A DNA stretch of 64,000 nt from Thioclava arctica (GTDB taxonomy: Bacteria > Pseudomonadota > Alphaproteobacteria > Rhodobacterales > Rhodobacteraceae): positions 62,001 through 126,000 of the forward strand of contig NZ_JBFRYC010000004.1 of the NCBI RefSeq assembly GCF_040892615.1, in the 5' to 3' direction. The position numbers and the translations under genes were made by a program. The notes under the pieces were generated by a model, which made no database searches, had not been told where the DNA came from, and saw only the letters and a program-made list of their open reading frames with translations. Within the stretch, counting starts at the first letter, position 1; every line of letters starts with the position of its first letter. Below are positions 26,436-35,076 of this stretch, in pieces.

Positions 26436-26660
26436 ATGGCAAAACCGTTTTTCCGTCGCCGTAAGGTCTGCCCGTTCTCGGGCGATAACGCGCCCAAGAT
26501 CGACTATAAAGACACCCGTCTTTTGCAGCGTTACGTTTCCGAGCGTGGCAAGATCGTGCCCGCCCGTATCACCGCCGTTTCGGCGAAAAAGCAACGTGAA
26601 CTGGCCCGTGCGATCAAGCGCGCGCGCTTCCTCGCGCTGCTGCCCTATGCCGTGAAATAA
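26436..26660 (+). CDS. rpsR: 30S ribosomal protein S18
   Basis: 74 residues, very basic, with KPFFRRRKVCPFSGDNAPKI and the motif DTRLLQRYVSERGKIVPARITA shared by all S18 proteins. It pairs with S6 on the 30S platform. AGGAG precedes the ATG by a short distance, and the neighbours are the two other proteins of this conserved operon. Confidence 0.97.
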   Translation: MAKPFFRRRKVCPFSGDNAPKIDYKDTRLLQRYVSERGKIVPARITAVSAKKQRELARAIKRARFLALLPYAVK

Positions 26661-26672
26661 GGAGACCGACCA

Positions 26673-27290
26673 ATGGAAGTGATCCTTCTGGAACGTGTGG
26701 CCAAGCTGGGCCAAATGGGCGATGTCGTGACCGTCAAGGACGGCTACGGTCGCAATTATCTGCTGCCCCAAGGCAAGGCGCTGCGCGCCAATGCCGGCAA
26801 CATTGCCTCCTTTGAGGAGCGCAAGGCACAGCTTGAGGCACGCAACCTTGAAACCAAAACCGAGGCCGAAGCGCTGTCGGCCCGTCTTGATGGTCAGCAG
26901 TTCGTCGTGATCCGCTCGGCCTCTGATGGTGGCAACCTGTACGGGTCCGTCACCACCCGTGACGCCGCAACGATCGCAACCGAAGAGGGCTTCTCGGTGG
27001 ACCGCAAGCAGGTCATCATCCGTCAGCCGATCAAGGTGCTGGGTCTGCACGAGCTTGAGGTGCATCTGCACCCCGAGGTCGTGGCTGTGATCACGCTCAA
27101 CGTCGCGCGTTCGGCCGAAGAAGCCGAATTGCAGGCAACGGGCAAGTCGATCCAAGACATGGCTGCCGAAGAAGATGCGGCGGCTGAGTTCGAAATCTCG
27201 GAGCTGTTCGACGATATGGGCGCTGCCGCAGACGACGATAACGACGAGGACGAGGGTGGCCGCGTCGCGACCCCCGAAGACGACGCTTAA
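26673..27290 (+). CDS. rplI: 50S ribosomal protein L9
   Basis: 205 residues. The N-terminal rRNA-binding domain begins MEVILLERVAKLGQMGDVV and includes KDGYGRNYLLPQGKA, the L9 signature; a connecting helix and a C-terminal domain follow. It is about 55 residues longer than the Escherichia coli protein because of an acidic tail full of Asp and Glu, a common alphaproteobacterial feature. It is followed by a strong terminator. Confidence 0.96.
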   Translation: MEVILLERVAKLGQMGDVVTVKDGYGRNYLLPQGKALRANAGNIASFEERKAQLEARNLETKTEAEALSARLDGQQFVVIRSASDGGNLYGSVTTRDAATIATEEGFSVDRKQVIIRQPIKVLGLHELEVHLHPEVVAVITLNVARSAEEAELQATGKSIQDMAAEEDAAAEFEISELFDDMGAAADDDNDEDEGGRVATPEDDA

Positions 27291-27315
27291 GATTTAGATC
27301 ACCTGATCTGATCGG

Positions 27316-27345
27316 AAACCGCGCCCTCAGGGGCGCGGTTTTTTC
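27316..27345 (+). terminator. Intrinsic terminator of the rpsF-rpsR-rplI operon
   Basis: AAACCGCGCCC pairs with GGGCGCGGTTT (11 bp) with a TCAG loop and a run of six T. Confidence 0.92.
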
Positions 27346-27403
27346 ATGGGCGGACCCAAATTTGATTGGCCGGGGGCGACGGGTGATTTTCTCGACACTG
27401 ATT

Positions 27404-27624
27404 TTTAGCGGTGTTGACCGGCGCGATGATCACCGATTTTACGCCGGGGCAGGATAGGGTGCAGCGTTATGGCGATTTTAGGTATTTGCCCTAACTCGAC
27501 CCGGACAGTGTTCTGTAGGCCGTCGCGCAAGAGGGGCTGGTGTTTGGCTATCCCGCCCTATCTGATCCGGCAAGGGGGCGCGGCGCTGCTGGCTTATGAC
27601 GAAGCGCTTGGCGTCTATACTTAA
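27404..27624 (+). pseudogene. Degenerate fragment, possibly of an RTX/type I-secreted protein
   Basis: In one frame the sequence reads MITDFTPGQDRV, similar to the ITDFxPGxDxI segment that follows the calcium-binding repeats of type I-secreted proteins, then runs through two stop codons (about 27502 and 27523) and changes frame before ending in ALLAYDEALGVYT. No start codon with a site precedes it. Read as a decayed C-terminal fragment; the match is short, so the family call is tentative. Confidence 0.35.
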
Positions 27625-27648
27625 GATCCGCGCCCTACGCCAAAGCAA

Positions 27649-27674
27649 AAAGGCCGCCCCGAGGGGCGGCCTTT
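27649..27674 (-). terminator. Intrinsic terminator of tig
   Basis: AGGCCGCC and GGCGGCCT close a CCGAGG loop; on the minus strand the stem is followed by TTTTTGCTTT. It ends 23 bases after the tig stop codon. Confidence 0.9.
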
Positions 27675-27696
27675 CGTATAATCCAGTCGATCTGGC

Positions 27697-29031
27697 TCAG
27701 AGTTCGTCGAGCGCTTCGATGGCTTTTTGCAGATCTTCCTTGGTGACCTCTTTGTCGGTCACTTTGGCCACGCCGGCGATGTAGTCGACGACCTTGTCTT
27801 CAAAGATCGGCGCGCGCATCTGCTGTTGCATCTGCTGGTTTTGCTGCACGAATTCGAAGAACGCACGTTCCTGACCCGGGTATTGACGGGCTTGGTTCAT
27901 GATCGCTTGCGTCATCTCGGCATCGGTGACTTCGATCTCTTGCTTGCGACCGATTTCAGCCAGCAACAGACCCAGACGCACGCGGCGCTCGGCCAGCGAG
28001 TTGTGCTCATCCGTGGTTTCGATCTCGCCATGGTCATGGCCGTGATCTTCGGGATGCTCTTCGTGATACAGCTGATGCGCGATCTGCTTGGCTTCGGCCT
28101 CAACAAGGCTCGGGGGCAGGTCGAACTTCACCTTGGTGTCGAGCTGGTCGAGAAGACCACGCTTCATCACCTGACGTGCGGCACCCTGATACTCGGCCTC
28201 AAGACGCTCTGCGATTTGGCCCTTCAGACCCGACAGGTCCTCGGCGCCGAATTGCTTGGCCATCTCGTCGCTGATTTCGGCAGCTTTGGGCGCTTTGACT
28301 TCATGCACGGTGCATTTGAACAGGGCCTCTTTGCCCGCCAGATGCTCTGCGCCATATTCGGTCGGGAAGTTGACGGTCACGTCGACATTCTCGCCGACTT
28401 TCTTGCCGATCAGCTGCTCTTCAAAACCGGGGATGAACGAGCCCGAACCGAGTTCCAGCGGGTAACCTTCGCCTTTGCCGCCTTCGAACGCTTCGCCATC
28501 GACGAAACCTTCAAAGTCGATCACGACCTGGTCGCCGGTCTCCGAGGCAGCGCCGTCAGCGCGCGCTTCGAAATTCTTGGCGGTCTTGGCAAGGCTTTCC
28601 AGCGCTTCGGTGATCGCGGCCTCTTCGGCTTTGACAACCAGACGGTCGAGCGTGACATCGGACAGATCGGCGTCGGGGATCTCGGGGAGGGCTTCGTATT
28701 CGACGGTCACGACAACATCGTCACCCTCTTTCCACTCTTCGCCGCCCTTCATTTCGATTTTCGGCTGCATCGCGGGGCGATCGCCGGTTTTTTCGAAATG
28801 CTCGCTCATCGCGCCATCAACCGATTCCTGCATCGCTTCGCCAAGGATGCGCGGGCCGAAGTTCTTGCGCAGCATTGCCATCGGGACTTTGCCCTTGCGA
28901 AAGCCCTTCATCTCGATCTCGGGCTGAGCCTCGACCAGCTTGGCGTTGACCTTGTCGTCCAGCTCTTTGGCGGTGATGGTGATCTCATAGCCGCGCTTGA
29001 GGCCGTCGTTGAGGGTCTCGGTGACCTGCAT
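27697..29031 (-). CDS. tig: Trigger factor (ribosome-associated chaperone and prolyl isomerase)
   Basis: 444 residues. The N-terminal ribosome-binding domain has GFRKGKVPMAMLRKNFG (about 44-60), the signature contacting L23. The FKBP-like middle domain includes GDQVVIDFEGFVDGEAFEGG and SFIPGFEEQLIGKKVGE. The C-terminal chaperone arms are rich in Glu and Gln with a His-rich stretch, HPEDHGHDHGE. It binds nascent chains at the tunnel exit. The ATG has an AAGGA site. The usual clpP-clpX neighbours are not here. Confidence 0.96.
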   Translation of the reverse strand: MQVTETLNDGLKRGYEITITAKELDDKVNAKLVEAQPEIEMKGFRKGKVPMAMLRKNFGPRILGEAMQESVDGAMSEHFEKTGDRPAMQPKIEMKGGEEWKEGDDVVVTVEYEALPEIPDADLSDVTLDRLVVKAEEAAITEALESLAKTAKNFEARADGAASETGDQVVIDFEGFVDGEAFEGGKGEGYPLELGSGSFIPGFEEQLIGKKVGENVDVTVNFPTEYGAEHLAGKEALFKCTVHEVKAPKAAEISDEMAKQFGAEDLSGLKGQIAERLEAEYQGAARQVMKRGLLDQLDTKVKFDLPPSLVEAEAKQIAHQLYHEEHPEDHGHDHGEIETTDEHNSLAERRVRLGLLLAEIGRKQEIEVTDAEMTQAIMNQARQYPGQERAFFEFVQQNQQMQQQMRAPIFEDKVVDYIAGVAKVTDKEVTKEDLQKAIEALDEL

Positions 29032-29558
29032 GGAATGTCCTTTATCTCTTAACGCCGCGCGGATCGCGGCCGGTTCGCAATTTCAGCCGCCCTTCTAGGG
29101 GGCGCGCGCCTTGGTGGCAAGGCGAAAACAGGCGTGCGCGGATCATCTCGGTGTCATGTATTTCCCCAAACATCGCCGCGCAGGCACCATGAAATCGGGC
29201 GAGGGTGGGGGCATTGGGGTCGGAACGATTGATTTGATTTCGGTATGTGTCAGGAAAATACGATTTTAAAAAGCGTGCAGGTTGCTGTGTCCGGCTTGGC
29301 GACAGGGGGACATGTTGAGCAAAATTGATGTCGGACGTCGTGTCCTCTATGCCTGTTTTGGCGTTCATTCCCTTGGCCCCGGCCGCATCCTTGGGGCGGG
29401 CGTCTGCGGAGCCCTTTCTGGTCTCCCGACAATTCGGTGATAGGATTCAGCTTCAATGTAACGGACATCGAAATGCTCTCGCTGTGTCCAAGGCTGTGCC
29501 TTGGCACAACGGCGCAAGTACTTGTTCGTCAATGAGAAAGGGTTTCAACCGAAGTTGA
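29032..29558. other. Intergenic region between tig and tRNA-Leu
   Basis: About 525 bases that should carry the tig promoter. Reading both strands I find no protein-like frame and no second tRNA. Confidence 0.5.
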
Positions 29559-29642
29559 TGGTGCGGGTGAAGGGACTCGAACCCCCACGCCAAAGGCGCC
29601 AGAACCTAAATCTGGTGCGTCTACCAGTTCCGCCACACCCGC
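29559..29642 (-). tRNA. tRNA-Leu (anticodon UAG)
   Basis: On the minus strand the acceptor arms GCGGGTG and CACCCGC are separated by a D-arm, an anticodon stem CCAGA/TCTGG with loop ATTTAGG (anticodon TAG), a long class II variable arm and GGTTCGAGTCC in the T-arm. The 3' CCA is encoded. It reads CUA and other CUN codons. Confidence 0.95.
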
Positions 29643-29785
29643 ATGCGGGGCGTAATAGCAACAGCAGTGCGCGCTGGAAAGGGGGTGCTTGCTTTTTTGC
29701 TCGCATCTTTGGCGTGGATGCGCCTAAGCTGTTGGAAAGGCGCAAAAGACGCCGCATGACTTGAGGCAGATAAGCAGGTATCACC

Positions 29786-30313
29786 ATGGGCAAAACCGGT
29801 CCGGGGTGCGATGGGGTGAGCGCCTTGTTGCACGAATTGATCGATTTGAAGGCCGGCACGCGCGACGACGCGAGTGCCGATAGTCGCGATTTGGCCGGTG
29901 CGATTGCACAGGGCGCGCGGATTTACACATTGGATGGGGCGTTGCCCATCGAATATCTCGAGCCGGGCGATCACATCATCACGCGCGCTGGGGCGCGCAG
30001 GCTGCGCGCTGTGCGCAGCGGGGATTATGTTGGGCCGTTGGTGCGCGTGGCGCCGGGCGCGTTGGGGCATGACCGCCCCGGTGCGCCGTTGCTGCTGGGT
30101 CTGCAAGCGCGCCTGTTGCTGCGCGATTGGCGTGTGAAACTGATCTATGGCAAGCAGGAGGCATTGGTCGCGGCTTGTTCGATGATTGATGGGCAATATG
30201 TGACCAAGGGCAACGGGCGGGCGCGCATGTTCGTGCTGGAATTTGACGGGCCCGAAGTGATCTATGTCGATGGCGTCGAGGTTGCGATGACGCCTGCGCG
30301 CGTCACCGCCTAA
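29786..30313 (+). CDS. Hint-domain-like protein without the catalytic cysteine
   Basis: 175 residues. ARIYTLDGALPIEYLEPGDHIITRAGARRLRAV matches the start of Hedgehog/intein (Hint) modules common in Rhodobacterales, where a T-x-x-G...ve-L-x-x-GD-x-V pattern follows the self-processing Cys. Here that first position is Gly-Ala (QGARIYT) with no Cys nearby, so autoprocessing by thioester is unlikely. The rest (LLLGLQARLLLRD, then FDGPEVIYVDGVEV) is consistent with the domain's second half. No signal peptide is seen. It is probably a degenerate or repurposed copy; cellular role unknown. Confidence 0.65.
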   Translation: MGKTGPGCDGVSALLHELIDLKAGTRDDASADSRDLAGAIAQGARIYTLDGALPIEYLEPGDHIITRAGARRLRAVRSGDYVGPLVRVAPGALGHDRPGAPLLLGLQARLLLRDWRVKLIYGKQEALVAACSMIDGQYVTKGNGRARMFVLEFDGPEVIYVDGVEVAMTPARVTA

Positions 30314-30396
30314 GGTCATTTGTGGGGCGGGCGGGTCGCGCCCAAGCACGCCGGGGCATGGGGCGCGCCGTGTTCTCGGCCTGCGATGACATCCGC

Positions 30397-31260
30397 TTAC
30401 AGCCCAATCTCGCGAAAGACGCGGGGGAGCATTTCGGGCAGGTCTTCAGCGATCAGGCCGGGGCCAAAGGCCCGCGCCGCCTCGACATGGAGCCAGGCCC
30501 CGGTGCAGGCTGCATCAAAGGGCGTGAGCCCGCGCGCCATCAATCCTGTGATCAGCCCCGCCAACACATCGCCCGCGCCCGCCGTGGCAAGCCAAGGAGC
30601 AGCGCGCGCGCCGGTCGCAGAATGCAGCGCGGTTCTGCCGCTCGGATCTGCGATCGTGGTCTCGGCCCCCTTGAGCAGCACGGTGCAGCCCGCGCGCTTG
30701 GCGGCTTTCGCAGTCGCCTCGATCTTATGCGACAGGGGCGTTTCAGGGGCGCTGAGCGCGTCCGCCAAATCCGGGAAGAGGCGGCGAAATTCCCCCATAT
30801 GCGGGGTCAAAACGACCCTCTCATGCAGCTGCGTGAAAAGATGCTCGGGCTCCTCGTCAAAGGCGGTGAGCGCATCGGCGTCCAGTACCGTGGCGCGCGC
30901 GCCCCACAGGGCGGCGGGCACCATTTCAAGCGCGCGTTTGCGCCCAAGTCCGGGGCCAAGGCACAGCGCGTTCAGGCGCTCGTCTTGTAGTAGGCCGCGC
31001 AGGCTGTAGCTGTCGGGCAGGGCGGCGAGCATGATTGCGGTCAATTGCGCGGCCTGTTCGTAAAATGACGCGGTCGGGGCGGCGATGGTGACCAGTCCGG
31101 CCCCCACGCGCAGGGCGGCGCGCGCGGCCAGTCGGGCCGCCCCCCCCTGACCCGCGCCCCCTGACAAGATCACCGCATGGCCGTGGCCGTATTTATGTGC
31201 CTGCGACGATTTCGCGAGATTGGCGCGCATGCTTTCGCTTAGGGCAATCTGGTGGGTCAT
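30397..31260 (-). CDS. nnrD: ADP-dependent NAD(P)H-hydrate dehydratase (stand-alone)
   Basis: 287-residue ribokinase-like enzyme that converts damaged S-NAD(P)HX back to NAD(P)H using ADP. KYGHGHAVILSGG and GAARLAARAALRVGAGLVTI start the domain, CLGPGLGR and VVLTPHMGEFRRLFP follow, and TAGAGDVLAGLI is the nucleotide-binding GAGD signature with the catalytic Asp. Many relatives are fused to an epimerase (YjeF_N, NnrE); here no such domain precedes it, and the ATG at 31260 with GGAGG sets the start. It is divergent from glnB. Confidence 0.88.
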   Translation of the reverse strand: MTHQIALSESMRANLAKSSQAHKYGHGHAVILSGGAGQGGAARLAARAALRVGAGLVTIAAPTASFYEQAAQLTAIMLAALPDSYSLRGLLQDERLNALCLGPGLGRKRALEMVPAALWGARATVLDADALTAFDEEPEHLFTQLHERVVLTPHMGEFRRLFPDLADALSAPETPLSHKIEATAKAAKRAGCTVLLKGAETTIADPSGRTALHSATGARAAPWLATAGAGDVLAGLITGLMARGLTPFDAACTGAWLHVEAARAFGPGLIAEDLPEMLPRVFREIGL

Positions 31261-31575
31261 GGGGCCTCCGTCGGGGGCGTTGGGCAATGGAAAAGGCGCA
31301 TACGGTCTAGCGGCGCTGTCTGAGGATTTGGTGAATGGTGCAGGGCCACTGGCGTGAGGATGTGCTCTGCGCCAAAGACATACAACAGGGCAAGGGGGGA
31401 GTTTGCGCCCAAAAGTTTCAAAACTGCTGAATTTTTGCGCCATCTGCCCGAAAAGAGGGCGCGCCTTTGGGATTCCCCGCTTGCACCAAGATACACCCAG
31501 CCTCGCCGATTGCGAGGGCTGTAGGAAAGTGGTCTGAGGGGGTCGGTAACAAGACCAGACGGGGGAGTCGGCGGC
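31261..31575. other. Divergent promoter region between nnrD and glnB
   Basis: 315 bases expected to hold the glnBA promoter. I looked for paired NtrC sites and a -24/-12 sigma-54 promoter and found neither convincingly. No gene is seen. Confidence 0.45.
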
Positions 31576-31914
31576 ATGAAAAAAGTTGAGGCGATCATTA
31601 AGCCCTTCAAGCTCGACGAAGTGAAAGAAGCGCTTCAGGAAGTCGGAATTCAGGGGCTTTCGGTGATTGAAGTCAAAGGGTTCGGGCGCCAGAAAGGCCA
31701 TACCGAGCTGTATCGCGGCGCCGAATATGTCGTTGATTTCCTGCCCAAAGTCAAAATCGAGATGGTGCTGCCCGACGATCTGGTCGATGCCGCCATCGAC
31801 GCAATCACGCAGGCCGCGCGCACCGAAAAGATCGGTGACGGCAAGATATTCGTCTCTTCAATGGAGCAGGCGATCCGCATCAGAACCGGCGAATCCGGCG
31901 ACGACGCGCTGTAA
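31576..31914 (+). CDS. glnB: Nitrogen regulatory protein P-II
   Basis: 112-residue trimeric signal protein sensing 2-oxoglutarate, ATP and ADP, and acting on NtrB, GlnE and other targets. It begins MKKVEAIIKPFKLDEVKEAL. Tyr51 in ELYRGAEYVVDF is the uridylylation site used by GlnD, and GDGKIFV is the C-terminal nucleotide-contact loop. It sits 72 bases before glnA, the standard alphaproteobacterial glnBA pair. Confidence 0.96.
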   Translation: MKKVEAIIKPFKLDEVKEALQEVGIQGLSVIEVKGFGRQKGHTELYRGAEYVVDFLPKVKIEMVLPDDLVDAAIDAITQAARTEKIGDGKIFVSSMEQAIRIRTGESGDDAL

Positions 31915-31986
31915 GTTTCCCCAATTCGGCCCCACGCGCCTTCGGGTCGGGGCCTTCCCAATGCTCAACGAAAGGGATTTAGCGAC

Positions 31987-33396
31987 ATGAGCAAGATTAA
32001 GGACGCTGTAAAGCTGATGAAGGACGAGGAGGTCGAATATGTCGACGTCCGGTTTACCGATCCGCGCGGCAAACTACAGCACGTCACGCTGATCAACACT
32101 GAAGTCGATGAAGATTTCTTCGAAGAAGGCTTCATGTTCGACGGCTCGTCGATTGCTGGCTGGAAGTCGATTGATCAATCCGACATGAAACTGATCCCCG
32201 ATGCGGGCTCGGTTTATATCGACCCCTTCTACGCTGAAAAAACCATGTGCGTGCATTGCACCGTGGTCGAGCCCGACACCGGCGAGGCCTATGATCGTGA
32301 CCCGCGCGGCACCGCCGAAAAAGCCGAGGCCTATCTGAAAGCCTCGGGTATCGGTGATCAGTCGTTCTGGGGGCCGGAAGCCGAATTCTTCCTGTTCGAC
32401 GACGTGCGCTACTCGGTCGAGATGAACAAAGTGTCCTTCGAGGTCGACGCGATCGACGCCTCGTGGAACACCGACACCTCGTATGAAATGGGCAACATGG
32501 GCCATCGCCCCGGCATCAAGGGCGGCTATTTCCCGGTCAACCCGATCGACGAGGCGCAGGATCTGCGTTCGGAAATGCTGTCCACCATGAAGCGCATGGG
32601 GATGAAGGTCGACAAGCATCACCACGAAGTGGCGAGCTGTCAGCACGAGCTGGGTCTGGTCTTTGGTTCGTTGACCCATCAGGCCGACGAGATCCAGAAA
32701 TACAAATACGTCATCCACAACGTGGCCCATGCCTATGGCAAGTCGGCGACCTTCATGCCCAAGCCCATCTCGGGCGATAACGGCACCGGGATGCACGTCA
32801 ATATGTCGATCTGGAAAGACGGCAAGCCCTTGTTTGCAGGCGACAAATACGCCGATCTCAGCCAAGAGGCGCTGTATTTCATCGGCGGCATCCTCAAGCA
32901 TGCCAAGGCGCTAAACGCGATCACCAACCCCTCGACCAACAGCTACAAGCGGTTGATCCCGGGCTTTGAGGCCCCCGTGCTGCGCGCCTATTCGGCCCGC
33001 AACCGCTCGGGCTGTGTGCGTATTCCGTGGGCCGAGAACCCCAAGGCGAAACGTGTCGAGGCGCGCTTCCCCGATCCTTCGGCAAACCCCTACCTGTGCT
33101 TTGCAGCGCTGCTGATGGCGGGTCTTGACGGCATCAAGAACAAGATCGACCCCGGCCCGTCCTCGGACAAGGATCTGTATGATCTGCCCCCCGAAGAGCT
33201 GGCCGCGATCCCGACCGTGTGTGGTTCGTTGCGCGAAGCACTGGACTCGCTGGAAGCGGATCACGAGTTCCTGCTGGCGGGCGACGTGTTCACCAAAAGC
33301 CAGCTTGAGGGCTACATGGCGCTCAAGTGGGAAGAGGTTTATGCCTACGAGCATTGCCCCCACCCGGTGGAATACAAGATGTATTACTCCTGCTGA
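31987..33396 (+). CDS. glnA: Glutamine synthetase, type I
   Basis: ATP-dependent amidation of glutamate. The 469-residue subunit has FDGSSIAGWKSI, the metal-binding EAEFFLFDD stretch, KHHHEVASCQHEL and the ATP-binding segment KPISGDNGTGMHVN. Tyr398 in KDLYDLPPEE is the adenylylation site, so activity is probably controlled by GlnE as in other GSI-beta enzymes. Co-transcribed with glnB and closed by a strong terminator. Confidence 0.97.
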   Translation: MSKIKDAVKLMKDEEVEYVDVRFTDPRGKLQHVTLINTEVDEDFFEEGFMFDGSSIAGWKSIDQSDMKLIPDAGSVYIDPFYAEKTMCVHCTVVEPDTGEAYDRDPRGTAEKAEAYLKASGIGDQSFWGPEAEFFLFDDVRYSVEMNKVSFEVDAIDASWNTDTSYEMGNMGHRPGIKGGYFPVNPIDEAQDLRSEMLSTMKRMGMKVDKHHHEVASCQHELGLVFGSLTHQADEIQKYKYVIHNVAHAYGKSATFMPKPISGDNGTGMHVNMSIWKDGKPLFAGDKYADLSQEALYFIGGILKHAKALNAITNPSTNSYKRLIPGFEAPVLRAYSARNRSGCVRIPWAENPKAKRVEARFPDPSANPYLCFAALLMAGLDGIKNKIDPGPSSDKDLYDLPPEELAAIPTVCGSLREALDSLEADHEFLLAGDVFTKSQLEGYMALKWEEVYAYEHCPHPVEYKMYYSC

Positions 33397-33416
33397 GGCA
33401 GGGTGTGATGAATTTG

Positions 33417-33446
33417 GAAAAGGGCGCCTTCGGGCGCCCTTTTTCG
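33417..33446 (+). terminator. Intrinsic terminator of glnBA
   Basis: AGGGCGCC and GGCGCCCT enclose a TTCG tetraloop and are followed by a run of T; the flanking A/T pairs lengthen the stem. Confidence 0.93.
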
Positions 33447-33622
33447 TGGTGGGGGAAGGGCTGTCTAGCGTGAGCCCGAACCTGACGCATTGCGGCGGGC
33501 GAAAAGACGCTGTGGAAGTTTCGCGTGTCGTTCGGATCGCTCCGCTGCAATTCGAATGAAATTGGGCGTTAATAATGCTATGCTGCATCTTTAGGTCATT
33601 TGGGCCTAGGGAGGGCTCTTGG

Positions 33623-34321
33623 ATGACGAAGGGGAGCTATGGGCAATTCTGCCCGGTTGCGATGGCATCCGAGGTTCTGTGCACGAGATGGACCATGGTT
33701 CTTGTGCGTGAACTCGTGGCAGGCTCGACCCGGTTCGGGGATCTGCGGCGCGGCGTTCCCCGGATGTCTCCGACACTTCTGTCACAACGGCTCAAGGAGC
33801 TTGAAGCAGCTGGGATCGTCCTGCGCACGCCGGTCGCCGATGAGATCGGTATTCACGATTACCAACTGACGGCGGCCGGACAGGATTTGAAACAGGTCGT
33901 CGAATCCTTTGGTGTTTGGGGGCAGAAATGGGTCAAGACTCAGGCCACTCTTGAGAACCTCGATCCTGCGCTTTTGATGTGGGACATGCGGCGCAATATC
34001 AATCCCGCGCCGCTGCCAACGCAACGCACTGTCGTGCAGTTCTGCTATCCGGAACTCCCCGCCAATCGTCGCGAATGGTGGCTGATCATCGACCCCAAGG
34101 CAAAGGTCGAAGTCGATCTGTGTTCGACGGATCCGGGGTTTGATGTCGACCTTTGGGTCACCACGGATCTCAAAACCATGACCGCCATCTGGATGGGGCT
34201 GTCTTCGGTGCGCGAGGCGCAATCGAAACTTTTGGTGGATGGTGACCCGGCCTTGGCCCGGTCCATGGCGCAATGGTTGGGCCTTAGTCCTTTCGCCGCA
34301 CAGAAGAAGATCGCGGGCTAG
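33623..34321 (+). CDS. HxlR-type winged-helix regulator with a C-terminal SCP2-like domain
   Basis: 232 residues. The first 100 form an HxlR winged helix: CPVAMASEVLCTRWTMVLVREL, GSTRFGDLRRGVPRMSPTLLSQRLKELE and YQLTAAGQDL are classic for the family. The second half (DVDLWVTTDLKTMTAIWMG and SKLLVDGDPALARSMAQWL) matches the sterol-carrier-like domain often fused to such regulators, which may bind a hydrophobic effector. The start at 33623 has GGGAGGG upstream. It precedes the truncated haemoglobin by 87 bases on the same strand; regulation of that gene is possible but unshown. Confidence 0.85.
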   Translation: MTKGSYGQFCPVAMASEVLCTRWTMVLVRELVAGSTRFGDLRRGVPRMSPTLLSQRLKELEAAGIVLRTPVADEIGIHDYQLTAAGQDLKQVVESFGVWGQKWVKTQATLENLDPALLMWDMRRNINPAPLPTQRTVVQFCYPELPANRREWWLIIDPKAKVEVDLCSTDPGFDVDLWVTTDLKTMTAIWMGLSSVREAQSKLLVDGDPALARSMAQWLGLSPFAAQKKIAG

Positions 34322-34408
34322 CTGTCGCCCCCTGGGAGTCCAGTTTCAGGACTATCGAGGGTTTCTGGTTTCTCTCATGCTTGCCCCTCAAGACAATGGA
34401 GAAAGCTG

Positions 34409-34768
34409 ATGACCGATACCCTTTACGCGCGCCTCGGAGGTGCCGACGCAATCGCCCAAATCGCATCCGACCTTGTTGACTTCCACATTGCCAACCCGTT
34501 GATTGGCAAGCGTTTCGCAGGCAGCGATCCGGTCGCTATAAAAAAGAAGGCCACGGATTTCTTTGTGATGGGGTCGGGTGGTCCCAACAATTATGATGGG
34601 TTGGACATGCTCAGCGCCCACAAACACATGAACATTTCCGACAACGAATATATGGCGGCTGTCGATGATCTGATGAAGGCGTTGACGAATGCTGACGTGG
34701 GGGATCACGAGAAAGCGGAAGTGCTCTATATCTTCCACACGCTTCGTCCCGACGTTGTTGGCGTCTGA
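34409..34768 (+). CDS. Truncated haemoglobin, group I
   Basis: 119-residue 2-over-2 globin. It starts TLYARLGGADAIAQIASDLVDF, the group I N-terminus, and His71 in the AHKHMNIS stretch is the likely proximal haem ligand. These proteins bind O2 and often detoxify nitric oxide. It has its own site (GGAGAAAGCTG) and lies behind the HxlR regulator. Confidence 0.85.
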   Translation: MTDTLYARLGGADAIAQIASDLVDFHIANPLIGKRFAGSDPVAIKKKATDFFVMGSGGPNNYDGLDMLSAHKHMNISDNEYMAAVDDLMKALTNADVGDHEKAEVLYIFHTLRPDVVGV

Positions 34769-35076
34769 CGGTCGCGCACTGTTCTGTGGTCTTCCCTGCA
34801 ACGCATCGCGTTCAGCGCCCTTGGGCGGGTCGTCTGGATGGTCCAATCTGCTGGCGCGAATCCGTTTTGACCTTGGTGCAACGCGCTGGGTTGGCATTTG
34901 TCCTCACCCCTTGACAGCCAGCCCTGCTCCTCCCATTTGACCGCCTTGGCGCCCGGATGCCAGCCGCCCGCGGGGAGACCTTTGGTGAAATTCGGATATT
35001 CTAAGCTCTCTTATCGGGGGCGTTACGGCAATGCGGGCACCGGAGCGGTGGGATTATCCCCCGTGGAGACGACACA
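34769..35076. other. Intergenic region before the glyoxalase-related gene
   Basis: About 308 bases. I see no terminator with a T-tract, no protein-like frame and no repeat. It should hold the promoter of the next gene. Confidence 0.45.

Noticed and set aside
25590..27155. 521-codon minus-strand frame across rpsF-rpsR-rplI
   Set aside because: Antisense to three certain ribosomal protein genes with matching codon bias on the plus strand.
27727..29052. 441-codon plus-strand frame across tig
   Set aside because: Antisense to trigger factor; the reading is a Leu/His/Phe-rich shadow.
29501..29764. Plus-strand frame across the tRNA-Leu gene
   Set aside because: It runs through the complete tRNA structure and has no start site.
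31261..31575. NtrC or sigma-54 sites before glnB
   Set aside because: Single TGCACC and GGTGCA-like words occur but are far apart and no -24/-12 pair was found.
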